Below, one piece after another: positions 1 through 12,846 of a stretch of 64,000 bases of DNA. A program made the translations under genes and the position numbers. Position 1 is the first letter of the stretch. Each line of letters begins with the position of its first letter. The stretch is from Glebionis coronaria. Its lineage: Eukaryota > Streptophyta > Magnoliopsida > Asterales > Asteraceae. The stretch covers positions 425,342,400 through 425,406,399 of the forward strand of contig CM046874.1 in assembly GCA_025667525.1 (NCBI GenBank), written 5' to 3'. The notes under the pieces were generated by a model. That model did no database searches, was not told the origin of the DNA, and saw nothing but the letters and a program-made list of their open reading frames with translations.

Positions 1-1930
1 TGAGCGGAATCCTACTTCCGTATCACTAGTGCTACTTAAATACATACATGAATAAGTATCTGCTTACTAAATACGTAGCTGGTTTCGTGTCATGTCTTAG
101 CTTATTTTATGTGTTCTTACCATGTTTTACTGTTTTAAAGCCTTAAACTGTGTTTATCTTATATTCTGTTTAATCTAATTAAGTATTTCTGGTATTTCAT
201 GTATTATTATACTTACTGTGTAATAATAAGTAACTTTCCAAAAATAGCAGGTTTCCTAAAATAGAAAGTTTCCAAAAATAGAAAGTTTCCAAAAATAGAA
301 AGTTACCAAAAATAGAAAGTTTCCAAAAATAGAAAGTTACCAAAAATAGAAAGTTTCCAAAAATAGAAAGTTTCCAAAAATAGAATTACTGCTTAAAATA
401 GATAAGTTTATAAAAGTAGAAAGTTTCCATAAATAGATCAGCTGCCTTAATTAAATAAGTTTCCATAAATAGATTAGCTGCCTGAAATAAATAAGTTTCT
501 AAAAATAGAAGGTTTTCATAAATAGATTAGCTGCCTTATTTAATTAAGTTTCTAAAAATAGAAAGTTTCCATAATTAGAAATAAGCTGGTTAAATAAGCT
601 AAGTATATAAGCCTAAGTGTTTTCATGATTATTTTCTAAGTCATATGATATAATGTATAGTTTAATAATTATTTCATGTAATTAAATTAAACTATAGGTT
701 AAAATATTTAATTAAAGTATAACATGTTTTTAATTAAATAAAGTTAAATACTTAGGTTAAAACATGTATTATTATTTATTAATAATATAACCTAAGTCGT
801 GTAAATTAATTAATTATAACCATGGTTTTTAAATAATTAATTAATTATAAGTCTAAAATATAAAAATACTTAGGTTAAATAATTTCATGATTATTAATAA
901 TTAAAATAACCTAAGTCATGTAATTAAATTAATCATGTCATATTATTAATTTAATTTTAACATAAGATCATAAAAATTTAAAAACTAAACATACACCATG
1001 AACCGGATCTAGACTAAAAACCATGAACCGGACATGAAATCGACACCGTACCCCGAACCAAATCGGGGTACCTCTTGTCTTGATGCTGCCGTGGGAGCCA
1101 CACCAACCAACCGGGACCATATGGTCTCGGTGGTGGTCGGATGGCCAAACCGAAACCCCCTCGGGTTCGGTGTAGGCTGCGGCCAAAACAAACACCCCTT
1201 AAAACATTACTTTTGATTTTATTAAATCCCAATTCATGTTAGATCTATGATCTAATTAGGTTTTATAAAAAAACATAACATGTTCTTAATTAATAAAAGA
1301 TCAAATCAAAAGAAAAAGGTTTAAAAGGATTTACCGATTACGTGGATCAAAAGAATGAAGAACAAACACGAACACCAACAAGAATTCCAAGATCCAAGAT
1401 CAACAAACACCCCCTTTTGGTGTGTTTGAAGGTGGCGGCCATAAGAGAAAAAAAAAGAAGGAGGAGGAGGATTTTAGGTTTTCTGTAAAATTCTTCTGTA
1501 GAAAAAAAATGAGTAGTGTAAATTCCTTAACCTCCTTTTAGTGAAAAATTGATGGGCTAAGCCCATCCTCCCTCCTTAATTTCGTGGTAATGGGGCCCAC
1601 AAGGGGTAACCCGAATGTTTTCCGTGTCTAAAATATTGGTGTGTTCTCGTGTGTTCTCGTGTTCGTGTTTTACGTGTTCTCGTTAAATATAACCGTGACT
1701 TTATATATTTATTCGTGTTCGTAATAAATATATATACGTAATTAATATTAGCTCGTGATTAAATTACGTTCATGATTTCATGATCGCATGTTCGTGATTA
1801 ATTATTGTCAAATAATTATTGCGTGCTCATGCGTAGTAAAATATTTATCGTGTTCTAACACGTACGTAATACGTTAAATCCTAACACATAATCGTAATCA
1901 TGCTATATTAGGAAAGTTTTAATCTAGTAC
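1..1930 (-). mobile_element. LTR-like region of a Tekay-type gypsy element, left edge of element A
   Basis: AT-rich non-coding DNA with the same layout as the gypsy LTR at 39549-42153: a block of short AAATAGAAAGTTTCC repeats, then ATTA-rich sequence, then a GC-richer part with CGGG/CCCG words, then an ATTA/ACGT-rich end. It directly abuts the protease reading frame at 1952. No polypurine tract and no TGTAAAAC-type LTR edge can be seen at the junction. Either the element lost reverse transcriptase, integrase and the LTR edge in one deletion, or this is the LTR of a different subfamily joined by recombination. The far end lies outside the window. The two regions are similar in plan but clearly diverged by eye. 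Confidence 0.5.
237..395. repeat. 17-bp tandem repeat
   Basis: About nine units of roughly 17 bp built on AAAAATAGAAAGTTTCC, with TTACC variants, run head to tail. More degenerate units continue to about 575 (with AAATAGATTAGCTGCC). Two such units are also seen near 40803-40840 inside another gypsy LTR, so this is a local expansion of an LTR-internal motif. Confidence 0.85.
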
Positions 1931-1951
1931 GTACGATCTTAAGGGCACTAT

Positions 1952-2760
1952 TCATAGTAAAAGCATGCGGGTTTTACACTGAACATCACCGAAGATGACT
2001 CGATAGACATGATAATCTATAGTGGCACGATGAGCTGACAACCAATCCATACCCAGGCTAATATCAAACTCGCACATGTCTAGAGGAAGGGCACTGACTG
2101 GGCGGATTTTTTTATCGTCAAACTCAATAGGAAGATCCCTGTACACCTGAGAAATGCATATAGAGTCTCGCATGGGTGTAGATATACTTAGCACACTATC
2201 TAGTGGTGTAGGGGTCATGTTTATTCTCGCAGCAAATGAAGTAGATATAACTGAATATGTAACGCTTGTATCCAAAAGAACGCAGGCAGCCTGTCCATTT
2301 ATAAACAAAATGCCAGTGATGGTACTTGTGGTCTTGTTAGCCATCTCTCGGGAAGTAGTATAAACGCGACCAGTGGTTGGTGGTAGTGGTGGTGGTAAAA
2401 TCTGAGGAGTATGGTCTGAGGTACCGGCAACATCCCCCTTCTTACAATCTCTCATCATATGACCTGGTTGTTCACACATGAAACAACCACTAGAACCACG
2501 GCGACACGGTACAGGGTGTTTCTTCCCACATGTGATACAAGTGGGATTAGTATACCTCGTAGAAGCTGCTCTGGTTTGCTGCGAACCTGATTCAAGGAAA
2601 TATACAAGTGTCACGATCATGGTGACATAACTGGAATAAGGCTGTTTAGTTGTAAATTTAATTACCAGAATTTGTTGGTCAGGCAGACTGCTGACCTCTG
2701 AAATTTTGGTTACGTCGCTGTCCAACATCTCTGTTGATATACTGAAAGTTAGAAGTCATT
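1952..2760 (-). pseudogene. Element A: gag zinc knuckle and aspartic protease, decayed
   Basis: Minus-strand reading frame of 258 codons. It holds a CCHC nucleic-acid-binding knuckle (CFMCEQPGHMMRDC, spacing C-x2-C-x4-H-x4-C), preceded by a C-x2-C pair, and then a retropepsin-like domain. The protease ends with the family-typical FDISLGMDWLSAHRA stretch. The catalytic triad position reads LLDTSVTYS, so the glycine of the usual D-S/T-G is replaced by serine and the enzyme should be inactive. The order knuckle then protease, and the GMDWL block, match Tekay/Del-type Ty3/gypsy polyproteins. Nothing of reverse transcriptase or integrase follows before the LTR-like sequence at about 1930. Confidence 0.85.
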
Positions 2761-2942
2761 TTACACAATGGTTTGGTATTGTGAAGCTTAAAGAATAACT
2801 TTCGGTTTCCAGATGAGTTTGAGCTGCCACGGTAGTTGTCACCACCGCCCTCTTATCTGATCGATTACGGTCATAAGACTAACCGTGATTCCTATAGCTC
2901 TGTTGTAGAGTAGCCGACTGGGATCTGTCTCCTCCTCTGTGT

Positions 2943-3692
2943 CTACAAGATTTTAATTGGATATCGCATGATATATATTGGCAAGTAAGTACAGGAGTAA
3001 AATTGTTTAAGTCTGCTGAATGTAAAATACCTCTTCTCGGGACGCTCTACATTCTCGAGCTCATCCCTCTCGAAAAGCATCTCTACATCACGAGCTGTAT
3101 TAGTTACTTGCGACACGTTAGTGAACGTGGCACTAATTAGTCTATCCGTAGTCTCAGAGTGAAGAGCCCAGCGAAAGTGTTTCGCCTGCTCCTCTGCAGT
3201 ACCTGCAGCCGCTCCCAAGAATCCAGCCAACCTGAGATATCGCTGCATACTATTCTCTCCAACCTTCTGGCGGATGGAGTGAAAGTCCTTCTTCAGTTTT
3301 GTCTGGTCAGCATGAGGGAAAAACTGGTCATAAAATATTTCCTTGAACTGTGTCCAAGTCAATGTGAGCACCCAATCATCCACCCCATTCGCCAGCTTAT
3401 AAGCCTTCCACCAGTGTAGGGCATCACCCTCCAACTTGTACACATCTAGTCTGACCTTGAAGGCATCCCCACAATCCATTGCCTCAAAGATTTTCACTAT
3501 ATGAGAAATCCAGTTCTCTGCGTCCTTTGGGTTTACTATCTGATCAAAGGATCGCGGTTTCTATTTATTATACCTTTCTAACCAGATAGCTAAAGTGGCA
3601 TGTGGTGGAGGAGGAGGGTTGTTATTGTGCTGAGGTCCGTTTTGGTACTCAGCCCTAATCTCATCCTGAATCTGGGGTAGCATGGCTTGCAC
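2943..3692 (-). pseudogene. Element A: gag capsid-like domain, interrupted
   Basis: The minus-strand frame encodes a retrotransposon gag domain with the landmarks LEGDALHWWKAY, LTWTQFKEIFYDQFFP and the QKVGENSMQRYLRL region, typical of plant Ty3/gypsy gag. The coding sense extends upstream to 3692 with a stop codon near 3559. It then breaks where element B is inserted (target duplication TGCAC at 3688-3692). The missing gag N-terminus, starting MPPRRNNENEA, resumes at 27865-27933 on the other side of B. Gag would coat the element RNA in the cytoplasm. This copy is dead: it is split by 24 kb and has at least one nonsense codon. Confidence 0.88.
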
Positions 3693-4958
3693 TGTCACAC
3701 CCCACCATGGCGGAATATGGGGCGCGACGTATGGATATCATCACAACAACAGCGTGTCTATAGAGAAAACTATATGAATTAAAAATGTCATAAAATGTGA
3801 CACAAATGTCATGACAATATCTCATCAATGCAGGAGTCTAGGTAAGTAGGTAACAGTCCTACCTCTTACCCAAGACAAACAAATAACACAAACAAAGCAA
3901 CATATAGGTTCATAGTATCACTTATTGAAACAAACAGAAAAATAAACTAAGAAGGAACATGGATCTCCTTCTAAATGCATTCCTACGCGACTCCAATCCT
4001 AGCCACATATGTTCTCACGCTTAACCACTTTATCACCTGAAAAAGACACTAAAACACGTCAACATAATGTTGGTGAGAGTCATAGGTTTAGAATCCAACC
4101 GAAAACAGATTAAAATAAGCTGTGAACCACCATAAACCACTAAACATATGGACAATGTGATACAAGTATGCATTAACAACTAACATTCATGATCAATCAT
4201 TCTAAACCAAATCCAAGGCTTCCAGTCTTATCAAACACCATGGTACCATAGGCGCCCATACACCTATGTACCAATCGCAAGGCCCTGCCTTGTCATTATC
4301 CATTGGTCCCATAGATGCTCACACATCTATGTATCTCCCCAAGGCCCCGCCTTGTCAACATCCCCTTGGTACCAAGTCAAACCACAATAACTGAGACAGT
4401 ACGTGTCCCCCGATCCAAATCATAAACACAATCAAGAATCACGTAGCAGTTAATCACATAAGTGCACACACAAGTCCATCACAAACCATAAAAACATTCA
4501 CAACATTAGTTACAAAACCATACAGTATCTCTTCCATCCCATCTGGAAGTGAAAATCATTAAAAGATATGGGACTATGAAACTCACCTGATTGAGCTTCT
4601 CAAAAAATCCGCGCACTAGCAAAAAGCTAACAAACAAAAGCACACAATCAAAACATGAACCAAACACTAAGATGGCTTATCAACCCATGATGGACATCTA
4701 ACCTTCTCCCATATGTATACCTCATTTATATGCTCTAAGCATCTCATTACACCCCTCTATAAATCCCTTAACTTAGTTTACTTCATAACCCGTCTCGTTA
4801 ACATTTTACCCAAAACAGTCCCGGTTTTTAGGTCTGCAAACTATAAGCCAAACGCCCACCTAACCATACCCATGATCTCTGTAAAGGAAACCCTATGCCC
4901 TTACATATGTCAGCTAACTCCTCCCCTTTCCCCAACCTTAAAGCTACTGTTAAGGCCC

Positions 4959-4994
<36 letters not shown>

Positions 4995-6337
4995 TTCTGC
5001 CTATCCGCATATTACCGATTTTGAACATACAAAAAGTTTGTTATGATTAGGGGGTCTTACCCTAACCCATTTGCTTATCCACCCTTCAGGTCTCTTATTT
5101 AATATATAAACCAACTACCATGCTCATTATAGGGCTCAAGTGTACTCCTAAGTACCCTAATCACCTTAAAACATTAAATTAAACCCGACTGATTTCAAAA
5201 CTATTTTGACCTCCGACTGTTGTAACCTGTAATTGACCTACCTCCCTACCTCCAATTTAGTTCTCGTTTCTTGCATTTGAAAGCCACTTCAATTACGTAT
5301 TCAGGGATGCTCGCAAAATAAGGGTTTGTAGAACTCTAGATATTATCAAAACAAGTGACATAAAATTTTGCCCAGTTTTTAAAAACGAATTTAACACAAT
5401 TAGCTTAATTAATTACCATCACCATGTATAATTATTATTTCTAATTAATCTAATCATGTTTATACCATTATAATACAAAATTCATAATTAACTTAACCCT
5501 AGATCCATCATGTATTGATTGTAAGAGAATTAAAAACAATTTAATTAAAAAGTGTATTGAAGATTTTACCTTAGAATTTTTGAAATAAGAAAAATTAATG
5601 AAGAATCCTAAATAGACTCCATTGATTTCGACTTAAGCTTGATCTCCAAGGGATTATGATGTGTTTTTAGTTAATAAAAATTCTTTATATAATTTCCTAA
5701 CAAGTCCTTGGCCCATTACAAAAGCCCGGTTCCCTTTTTCCCTTTTTTTCCCTTTTCTTTCTTTTTAATCGGCCTAAACCGACTTTAACATATATTTTTT
5801 TTTCTTTTTATTACTTATTATTATGTTATTAATAATACCTTAATTTACCTTAATTTATTTCAGCTCCTAAAGCCTCCGAAACCTTAAAACCATAAAACTA
5901 GTCAATTTTACGCGTATACAAAAAAAAACGTAAAATATACAGTTTTAAAAAAATATTAAATTTTGAAATAAACTTTTAAACTAAGTCCTAAATGACTTAA
6001 AACCATCCCGAAAAATACTCCCATGACTAAACACCTTACCCGAGACCTCTAAATGCTAAACCCCAAATCGTAAAAAAAATACGATTTACTATAATACTTA
6101 TACGTATACATAAACACCAAAATAACACCATTTCATTTCATAGTCACCAATTTGTGACCTCATGAACATGAAATAACCGTTCCTCGATTTACTTATGAGT
6201 ACCATATACCCATAAACGATGTCCACACCAACTTTGTTCACGCAAAATAAACATGTAAACACACAAAACACATAGTCACACATAAAATAACCTAAAAATA
6301 AGACCGAGTGACGAACCTCAAAACCACGGTTGTCACA
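3693..6337 (-). repeat. Element B 3' LTR
   Basis: 2645-bp LTR with TG...CA ends. It matches 11437-11654 plus 25442-27864 with few differences: a longer (TA)n run at about 4962-4991 here against a short one at about 26493-26507, and a 4-bp TCGA change near 26826. It contains no gene. Short open frames that recur in the copies (for example 6098-6283) are simply shared LTR sequence. Confidence 0.95.
4962..4991. repeat. (TA)n microsatellite
   Basis: About 15 TA units inside the 3' LTR of element B. The sister LTR has only about 8 units at 26493-26507, so the run length changed after insertion. Confidence 0.9.
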
Positions 6338-6360
6338 TCACTCCCTCCTAATAGAAATCT
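6338..6360 (-). other. Element B polypurine tract
   Basis: On the minus strand the sequence TTAGGAGGGAGTGA abuts the LTR edge (TGTGACAACC). This is the expected position of the plus-strand DNA primer of an LTR retrotransposon and fixes the element's orientation as minus. The palindromic AAATCTCGGGACGAGATTT lies just upstream of it. Confidence 0.88.
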
Positions 6361-6393
6361 CGTCCCGAGATTTACTCTTTAGGATCGTCATTA

Positions 6394-6876
6394 TCAAATA
6401 GCTAAGGATACTTGCTCCTCGTAAATCCTTCCCGTTCCTACGTGAACTCTAGTCCACGTTCCAAATTCCATCTTACCATAACTACGGTATATTACCCTTT
6501 TTTCCAACGTCTTAGCTTCAAGACCTAAAATCTCTACCGGCTCTTCGATGAAACGAAGACTCGTATCGATACTAATATCATCTAACGGTACTTTCAAGTC
6601 GGTTCTTGCTAAGCATTTCCTCAAGTTTGATACATGAAATACATCATGCACACTACTCAATTCCTCCGGTAATCTCAACCTATACGCCACTAGCCCAATC
6701 CTTTCAAGGATTTTAAATGGACCCACAAATCTAGGTGCTAACTTCCCTTTCTTTCCAAACCACATCACTCCTTTCCATGGTGAAACCTCTAGTATAACCT
6801 TACCTCCAATCTTAAATCCCAACGGCTTATGCCTCTCGTCCGCACAACTCTCTTGTCGGTTCTTTGCCATTTTCAA
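6394..6876 (-). pseudogene. Element B integrase C-terminus with chromodomain-like tail
   Basis: 160-codon minus-strand frame. It carries the GPY/F-type module of plant chromovirus integrases: the landmarks VSPWKGVMWFGKKGKL, PRFVGPFKILERIG, YRLRLPEELSSVHDVFHVSNLRKCL are all present. It is followed by a chromodomain-like tail (FIEEPVEILGLEAKTL ... GTWTRVHVGTGRIYEEQV). In Tekay elements this tail recognises host chromatin and steers integration. The tail here is diverged: the usual aromatic cage region is hard to recognise. Upstream integrase sequence is broken by many stops, so this is a remnant. Confidence 0.88.
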
Positions 6877-9600
6877 CCTCTACTTAAGCACTGCCACCAC
6901 CTCCATAGTTTTCTGATCCACCTTTGGTCCAATACGTAGGCCGCTTCTAACTTCATCCCACTATAACGGTGATCCACCTCATCTCCTATGAATTAACTCC
7001 AACAGTTTCTACTACAATTCCTATCACCAGACCTAACGGCTTCTATCCTCTACGGATTTTCCATCATTCAGAAGTTCTCCCAACCTTTATCACATCCACT
7101 GGTATATGCAGGATTGCATAACCAAAAGCTTCCCATAACATTCACATGAAACATGTCATAACCACCACCTCATCCTTGCTTTCCCATGCTCGGAACCAAG
7201 TAACTAACAATCCTTCATACTAACAGGTGCTACACCTTTTCTCTAGGTGAACGTTCCATTGTTCGTGACTACTAACCTCTTGCTATAACGGTTTTCCCTT
7301 CAATATCACCCCCACCATCTTGACAACCTCTTGCTCCCTCTAATCATTCTTCCTCCATACTAATTTTCGCTTGTATTTCCACAATCTTAATTTCCATACC
7401 ATCTTATATCCCGTCTTCAGCCTATAATTTAGGCGTTTCCTCCTTTATTCCCTACATCCTCGTCAATGGGGAACATGCCCCTATCACCGGTGACTCTCTC
7501 TTTGTAGGAGAATTCTTACTAATATAACACGTTCTCCAACTATCTCCAAATCTCACGCCAATGCTCTAGGCGTCTTTCTCAATTACCTCTATAGTATGCT
7601 CATACCAACCATTAGTCTATCAACGATATACTACGCTTGCTTCGCCTCATTTCTTCCCTTGCCATAATCCTTCATAAGGTATTCCATACCTATTAGGTTA
7701 ACTTTTACACAAAACCTCATATTCCATCGCATTTGTGCGCAATCCTTCCAACTTCTCAACTATGTGACTTCTCATTCCTCTTGAAATATGGGATGAATTA
7801 GTCCGTCTATCGACTATCACCCAACTCTCATCGTACTTATTCCTCCACCGCATTATGTATCCCTTCCACCAAATTCGTCCTTACATTGCCCTTTCTAAGC
7901 CACTCCTATCTATGTAGGAAGTATAGTCTACGTCCCTTTTCTCCATATGATTGTCCAAGCCACGCAACATAAATGTTGGCGCGTTCTCTGCTTTAGACAA
8001 CTCAACTCGTGCAACCTACATCCTTCATCCAAACCACCCTAATACGTCATCCATATAGTTCAAGTTCGTCTCAGCTTCACTTTATTCTTCTTATTCCATG
8101 TCTCATCAACCATGCTTGCCTTTCCCAGATGGTACTTGGCCTTACAATTTTCTTTCATCACTTAACTCCACCCATCACCTTTTCCAAATGTTCAATCAAG
8201 ATGATTAAATATGTGTTGGAGACGTTCATGATCTGTATCGATCATTCTCTACGTCTCGTACCCCAAATGCCTCTAGCATTCTAGGCAGATATAACAATCC
8301 AGCTCCACAAACTAAGTCTATCTAGTTCTTCCAAATCTTTAGTTCCCACAACGTATAAACAACCGCCTTTCTTTGTCGTTCTCGTATACATCCAAATCCT
8401 TGCTCCACATATCGTCATGCTTCGCGAATTCATCCAGTCCTTCTGATAATTCCAAGATCTGCTCATTATCCAATCCACCTCTTCAGCCTCCAAAACGCTT
8501 CCTCACCCTTCTTCACTTTGCCCCTTGCTAGTTCTACGATATGCCATCATCTCTGACTACTCGTCCTGGCCAACTTAATCCTAAAACTCACACTTGAAAT
8601 CTCACGTATAATTCCCTTTCCTAACAACTCCAAAACCAACTCATAATTTGCCTCACTCACCTTCTTAGATTTGAGTAGATCAATATGTCGTCGATGCTCC
8701 CGATGACAACTCGTTTATATATTGTCATGCACCCCCGGTTCATTGACTCCATGAAAACTGCTAGCGCCTCGGCGAAGCCAAAATCATAACCGTAAACCCA
8801 AAGCGTTCATACAACATCCTTACCAGTTTCAACTACGTCCTCCTTGCACCCTCTCTTAGAAGCAATACGAATAAATTTCTACCTCGTTCTACTCGCGAAA
8901 ATCTACACGTATTCTAAAAGACCAATACTTCCTCTTATCAGACCACTCAACCGCTTTCCACATCCAATCTACTACTAAGCAACTCAACTTTTATCTTGCA
9001 TTCCTTGCAATTTCTAACAACTCCTGTTTTTAAATCATTCCATCAACAATTGCCTTGGAAAGGCACTAACTACAACTCCTCTCACTTCTCCTACTTGCTC
9101 TATTCATGGTTCTACCTCAAAGTAATAGGCAAACCTACTAAATCTCAGGAAATTTTCAGAAAACTTACATGCCTTACAAACAATCATAAATACCTTTGAG
9201 GTATTATATCCCCTTCCAACAATCTCTATGGCACGTTACTTGTGCCAATATCCATACATTATACAAATCTCTATTCATCTCCTTTGGCACTCCTAATAGA
9301 CCTCATGACCACATTAGTTCGTCTACAAACTTCTAACTCTTTCCTACCCACTAAGGGCATTCCGACCATTCTCTCATGGTCACCTACTTAATCGTGTAGG
9401 CGCGACCAAGTCTTTCATATGACTACCTCAACGCTCCCAATCAATACGCAACCAAAACTACATCCTGAATCCACTAGATACGATCGACGAATCAAACCCA
9501 CGGATAACTAACGACATTTCACATGCACGAGTTAAAACAGACCAAAACCACGAAAACTCAAAAGGAAAACTCAAACAGGTACCAATTCAAATGACTCATG
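6877..9600 (-). pseudogene. Element B degenerate integrase, RNase H and reverse transcriptase
   Basis: No long open frame survives, but pieces of Tekay pol can be read on the minus strand. At 8660-8810 the reverse transcriptase palm is recognisable (FMESMNRGCM ... SIDDILIYSNLRR), with the YIDD catalytic motif changed to SIDD. Around 7440-7570 weak integrase core resemblance remains (an EFSYK word and others). Frames change repeatedly. The near-identity of the two B LTRs contrasts with this heavy decay. Confidence 0.7.
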
Positions 9601-11416
9601 ACAACGAAAAATGATCCAAGAAACACTTAATGGCAACCAAAACATCTTATGCCCCGCGACATATTATTTAAACCGTGCACAAGATCGACTTTTCTAAAAG
9701 AATATTTTTTTTATTTCCTCACCACATCTATGTGACTCAAACAATCTGCAAACAACCTTCTAGACGATCTCAAAACTCAACTCAAAGACTAGGTATCCCG
9801 TGCATCTCAAATCATAAAAAAACTACTATTCAAAACTCAACCTTGAACCCGTCACTTGTACCAAAATTTCGATCAAGCTACTGACACCCCATGACTATAC
9901 ATACCAAATATTTGAAAAGTATATTCCGAGTACATAATTTTAGGCTTTTGAATCACCCAAAAAGCTTTAAAAACAAACAAGTTATGACCAAAACAGTTTT
10001 ATACTAGTTGTTTTTTTTAAAAAAAACTAAAGAATCCTCTTAGTAATTAACGTAATCCTTTTTAAATGAAAAGAAATAAATGTATGTGAAATTTTCATGA
10101 ACTTTGTTTAGTCTTGCATAAATAATTATAAATGACGTATATTGATTAAGCTCACTTATAAAACTATTTAAGTAGAAAGAAATTTTATTTCGCTTTATTT
10201 TAAAGAAAGTCTTTTAGAATTTGAAATAAATAAGTGTTGATTAAAAAAAATCTTATGTTACATCTTGTTTCAAACACGACTCCAACACCTCCTTATTTTA
10301 CCGAATACAACCAACTATCTAACTCTATAGTAGATTTCCAAGTCCCTTTTTTTCAATATATACCGACCAAAAGAAATGTAAAACCCAACACAAAAGATTT
10401 AATATCTCAAAAGAAATCCCAAGTTATTTCAATAGACTTAAAACCAAGAACACCATTTTAAAACGTACACGTGAAATACGAAAATCAAAGAATACGCTAC
10501 AACGGAGGTTTAATATAAAAAAAAAGCGAGCTAGCCACCCTCCTAAGGATACAATCGATAATTGTAGGGGATCATACATATATAGGCATATCGGGATACA
10601 TATACATAAATCCGTCTAACATCTACTATACAAGCATGTACTAACCCTCTTTCATGCAATCATACTTAGGAATCCATTGAAGTTGTGGTACTTGTATAAC
10701 TATGTTGGCCACCATACTTATACAATTACCCTTCCCCAATGCACTCCTTCCTATGATGACACTTATAAGAATTAATACAACACATAACACATATATCCAT
10801 CTACTCACATAAGCTCATAACCACATAACCAAAAAAAGTCCAAAACTCCATCCATTAAAAAAAATATAATCAAACTATTGGAATACATAAATCCATAGTC
10901 TAGCTAAAACAGCATGGACTAAATCCAAAACGAAAACATAATCAGTTATAAGTCATGTCGCCCATAAGAGTGGAAACAGCTTAAAATCCTTCATATCCAC
11001 CTACTCTTGATAACTCGAACCACCACATGATTCTTAGGGACGTGACTTAAACATCAAAAGAAAAATACTATACCTCAGGTACATAAAATAACTCAAAAAA
11101 AGACAGAAACTATCATGTACCAAATTATGTACTATAATGTACAATTTAAGCAAAATACAACAATGACTAGCGTGGATGATTATGGTTCAACCTTCACTAG
11201 TCACAACCCGAAAAGAAAATAACATGTGGCTAAGTATGAACTACTATGGTTCAACCCATACTAGTTAAAACTTAACAAACATCGCAAGTAAAAACCAATA
11301 ACATCCAGAAAACTTTAATTAATATAAAATGCACACATACTCCTATGACGCCTATATGCATGGACCCTTAAGTTATAGACTAGGCTGCTAGACTAGGCAA
11401 CCTAATTCTCTATAAC
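9601..11416 (-). other. Element B gag region and 5' leader, not readable
   Basis: By position this stretch should hold gag and the untranslated leader. I see no convincing protein. It is AT-rich. Near 11110-11280 it carries two stem-loop repeat units that match units in the leaders of elements A and C. Confidence 0.5.
11117..11276 (-). repeat. Element B leader stem-loop repeats
   Basis: Two imperfect hairpins, 11164-11203 (TGACTAG ... CTAGTCA arms around TATGGTTCAA) and 11228-11276 (CTAAGTATG ... CATACTAG arms around TATGGTTCAA), lie between primer site and gag. A GTAC-rich inverted motif lies at 11117-11142. Similar units recur in A and C. Confidence 0.75.
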
Positions 11417-11420
11417 CATT

Positions 11421-11433
11421 GTCTCTGATACCA
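11421..11433 (-). other. Element B primer-binding site (initiator Met tRNA)
   Basis: The minus strand reads TGGTATCAGAGAC three bases inside the LTR edge. This complements the 3' end of plant initiator-Met tRNA apart from its last bases, and it is the standard primer of Tekay-type elements. Confidence 0.88.
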
Positions 11434-11436
11434 TTC

Positions 11437-11654
11437 TGTCACACCCCACCATGGCGGAATATGGGGCGTGATGTATGGATATCATCACAACAACAGCGTG
11501 TCTATAGAGAAAACTATATGAATTAAAAATGTCATAAAAGGTGACACAAATGTCATGACAATATCTCATCAATGCAGGAGTCTAGGTAAGTAGGTAACAG
11601 TCCTACCTCTTACCCAAGACAAACAAATAACACAAACAAAGCAACATATAGGTT
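11437..11654 (-). repeat. Element B 5' LTR, left fragment
   Basis: Matches 3693-3910. It is cut after AGGTT (11650-11654) by insertion of element D and continues at 25442. Confidence 0.95.
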
Positions 11655-12846
11655 TGATGGTTGAGTTTTTGTATACCCTTTAGGAAAAGAGTACCAAAAT
11701 AGGGTAAGCACGACGATTTCGGAAAACCGTGTACAAAAGACCCTAAAATGAGTTCGTTCTCGAGGAGGCTAGTGCGTTGTGTTAAGAGATGATTAACTTT
11801 GTGATTTTATTTTTATGAGAAAAGAAAATAGAAATGGGGTAAGAAGAGAATGACGGTTACGATGTCGAATTAAACTAAGACGAAAAAGGTGTACACGTAA
11901 AACCGTAAAAAGCACCAAAATTAAAAATTTACCCTAAAAATTCCTAAAAATAACTAAAAATCCACAAAAATATTTTAAGAGTTTACAAAAAATCCAAACT
12001 TGCCAAAACCTTTTAATTAATTAAATATTAACTTTTTAATGCTAATTAAAGCCCTAAAAATCAATATTAACTAATAAAAAGTCCCAATCAAGATCTTAAA
12101 GTTTGTAAACCTTTAAAATAACCTAATTAAGCTAAAAAGTATTTTTCAAAATTTTAGAACCACTTAAAACTATTTTTAAACAATTAAAAACTATTAAAAG
12201 CTATAAAAACTTAAAATAATTATAAAAATAAATCTAAGGACAATGAAAATATTCTAAAAGTTACAAAACTCCTAACTTTATATATTTGAACTAGGAAAAA
12301 TGAAAAAAGTAGAAAAAACTAACTTTCAATTTCTAATAATAAAATAATATAAAAAATTCAAAGTTTATGAAAAAATTCTAAAAGAAAAATGTAACTAAGA
12401 CAGAAATGCAAACAAAAGTTTCCAAAACCTTTTTAATAATTTTATATTAATATTTAAAGTTGATCAAAAACCCTAAAATCATATAAAATAAAAAATAAGT
12501 TAGTTCGAAAACTTTAATTGATGTAAACCTCAAAAATACTATTAAAAACTTAAAAACTATTTTTCCAGATTTTTAAAACACTTTTTTCTATTTTTTTTAT
12601 TTACTTTCTAAAATTAAAACTTAAAATATTCCTAATAAATTAACTATTCACGTGAAAAATAATATTTTTAAGCCAAAAAATCCTAAACCTGATAAAGAAC
12701 AAGGAAAAAATGCTAAATGGTGAAAAGCTAAAACAAATAAGCTACAAACAGCTTATTACTAAACTGCTTGAACAAATAAGCTACAAACACAAACACAAAC
12801 ACTTTAAGTATATAACAAACCAAGTGATAACGAGTCAAAGACCCTA

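Noticed and set aside
237..575. Regularly spaced short repeats resembling a CRISPR array
   Set aside because: Units are contiguous without unique spacers, the host is a plant and the repeats sit in an LTR.
6098..6283. 61-codon frame repeated at 27625-27810 and 36165-36350
   Set aside because: It recurs only because the B LTR is repeated or duplicated. It has no start context, domain or codon bias; similar frames at 28151, 35379 and 36691 come from the C LTR.
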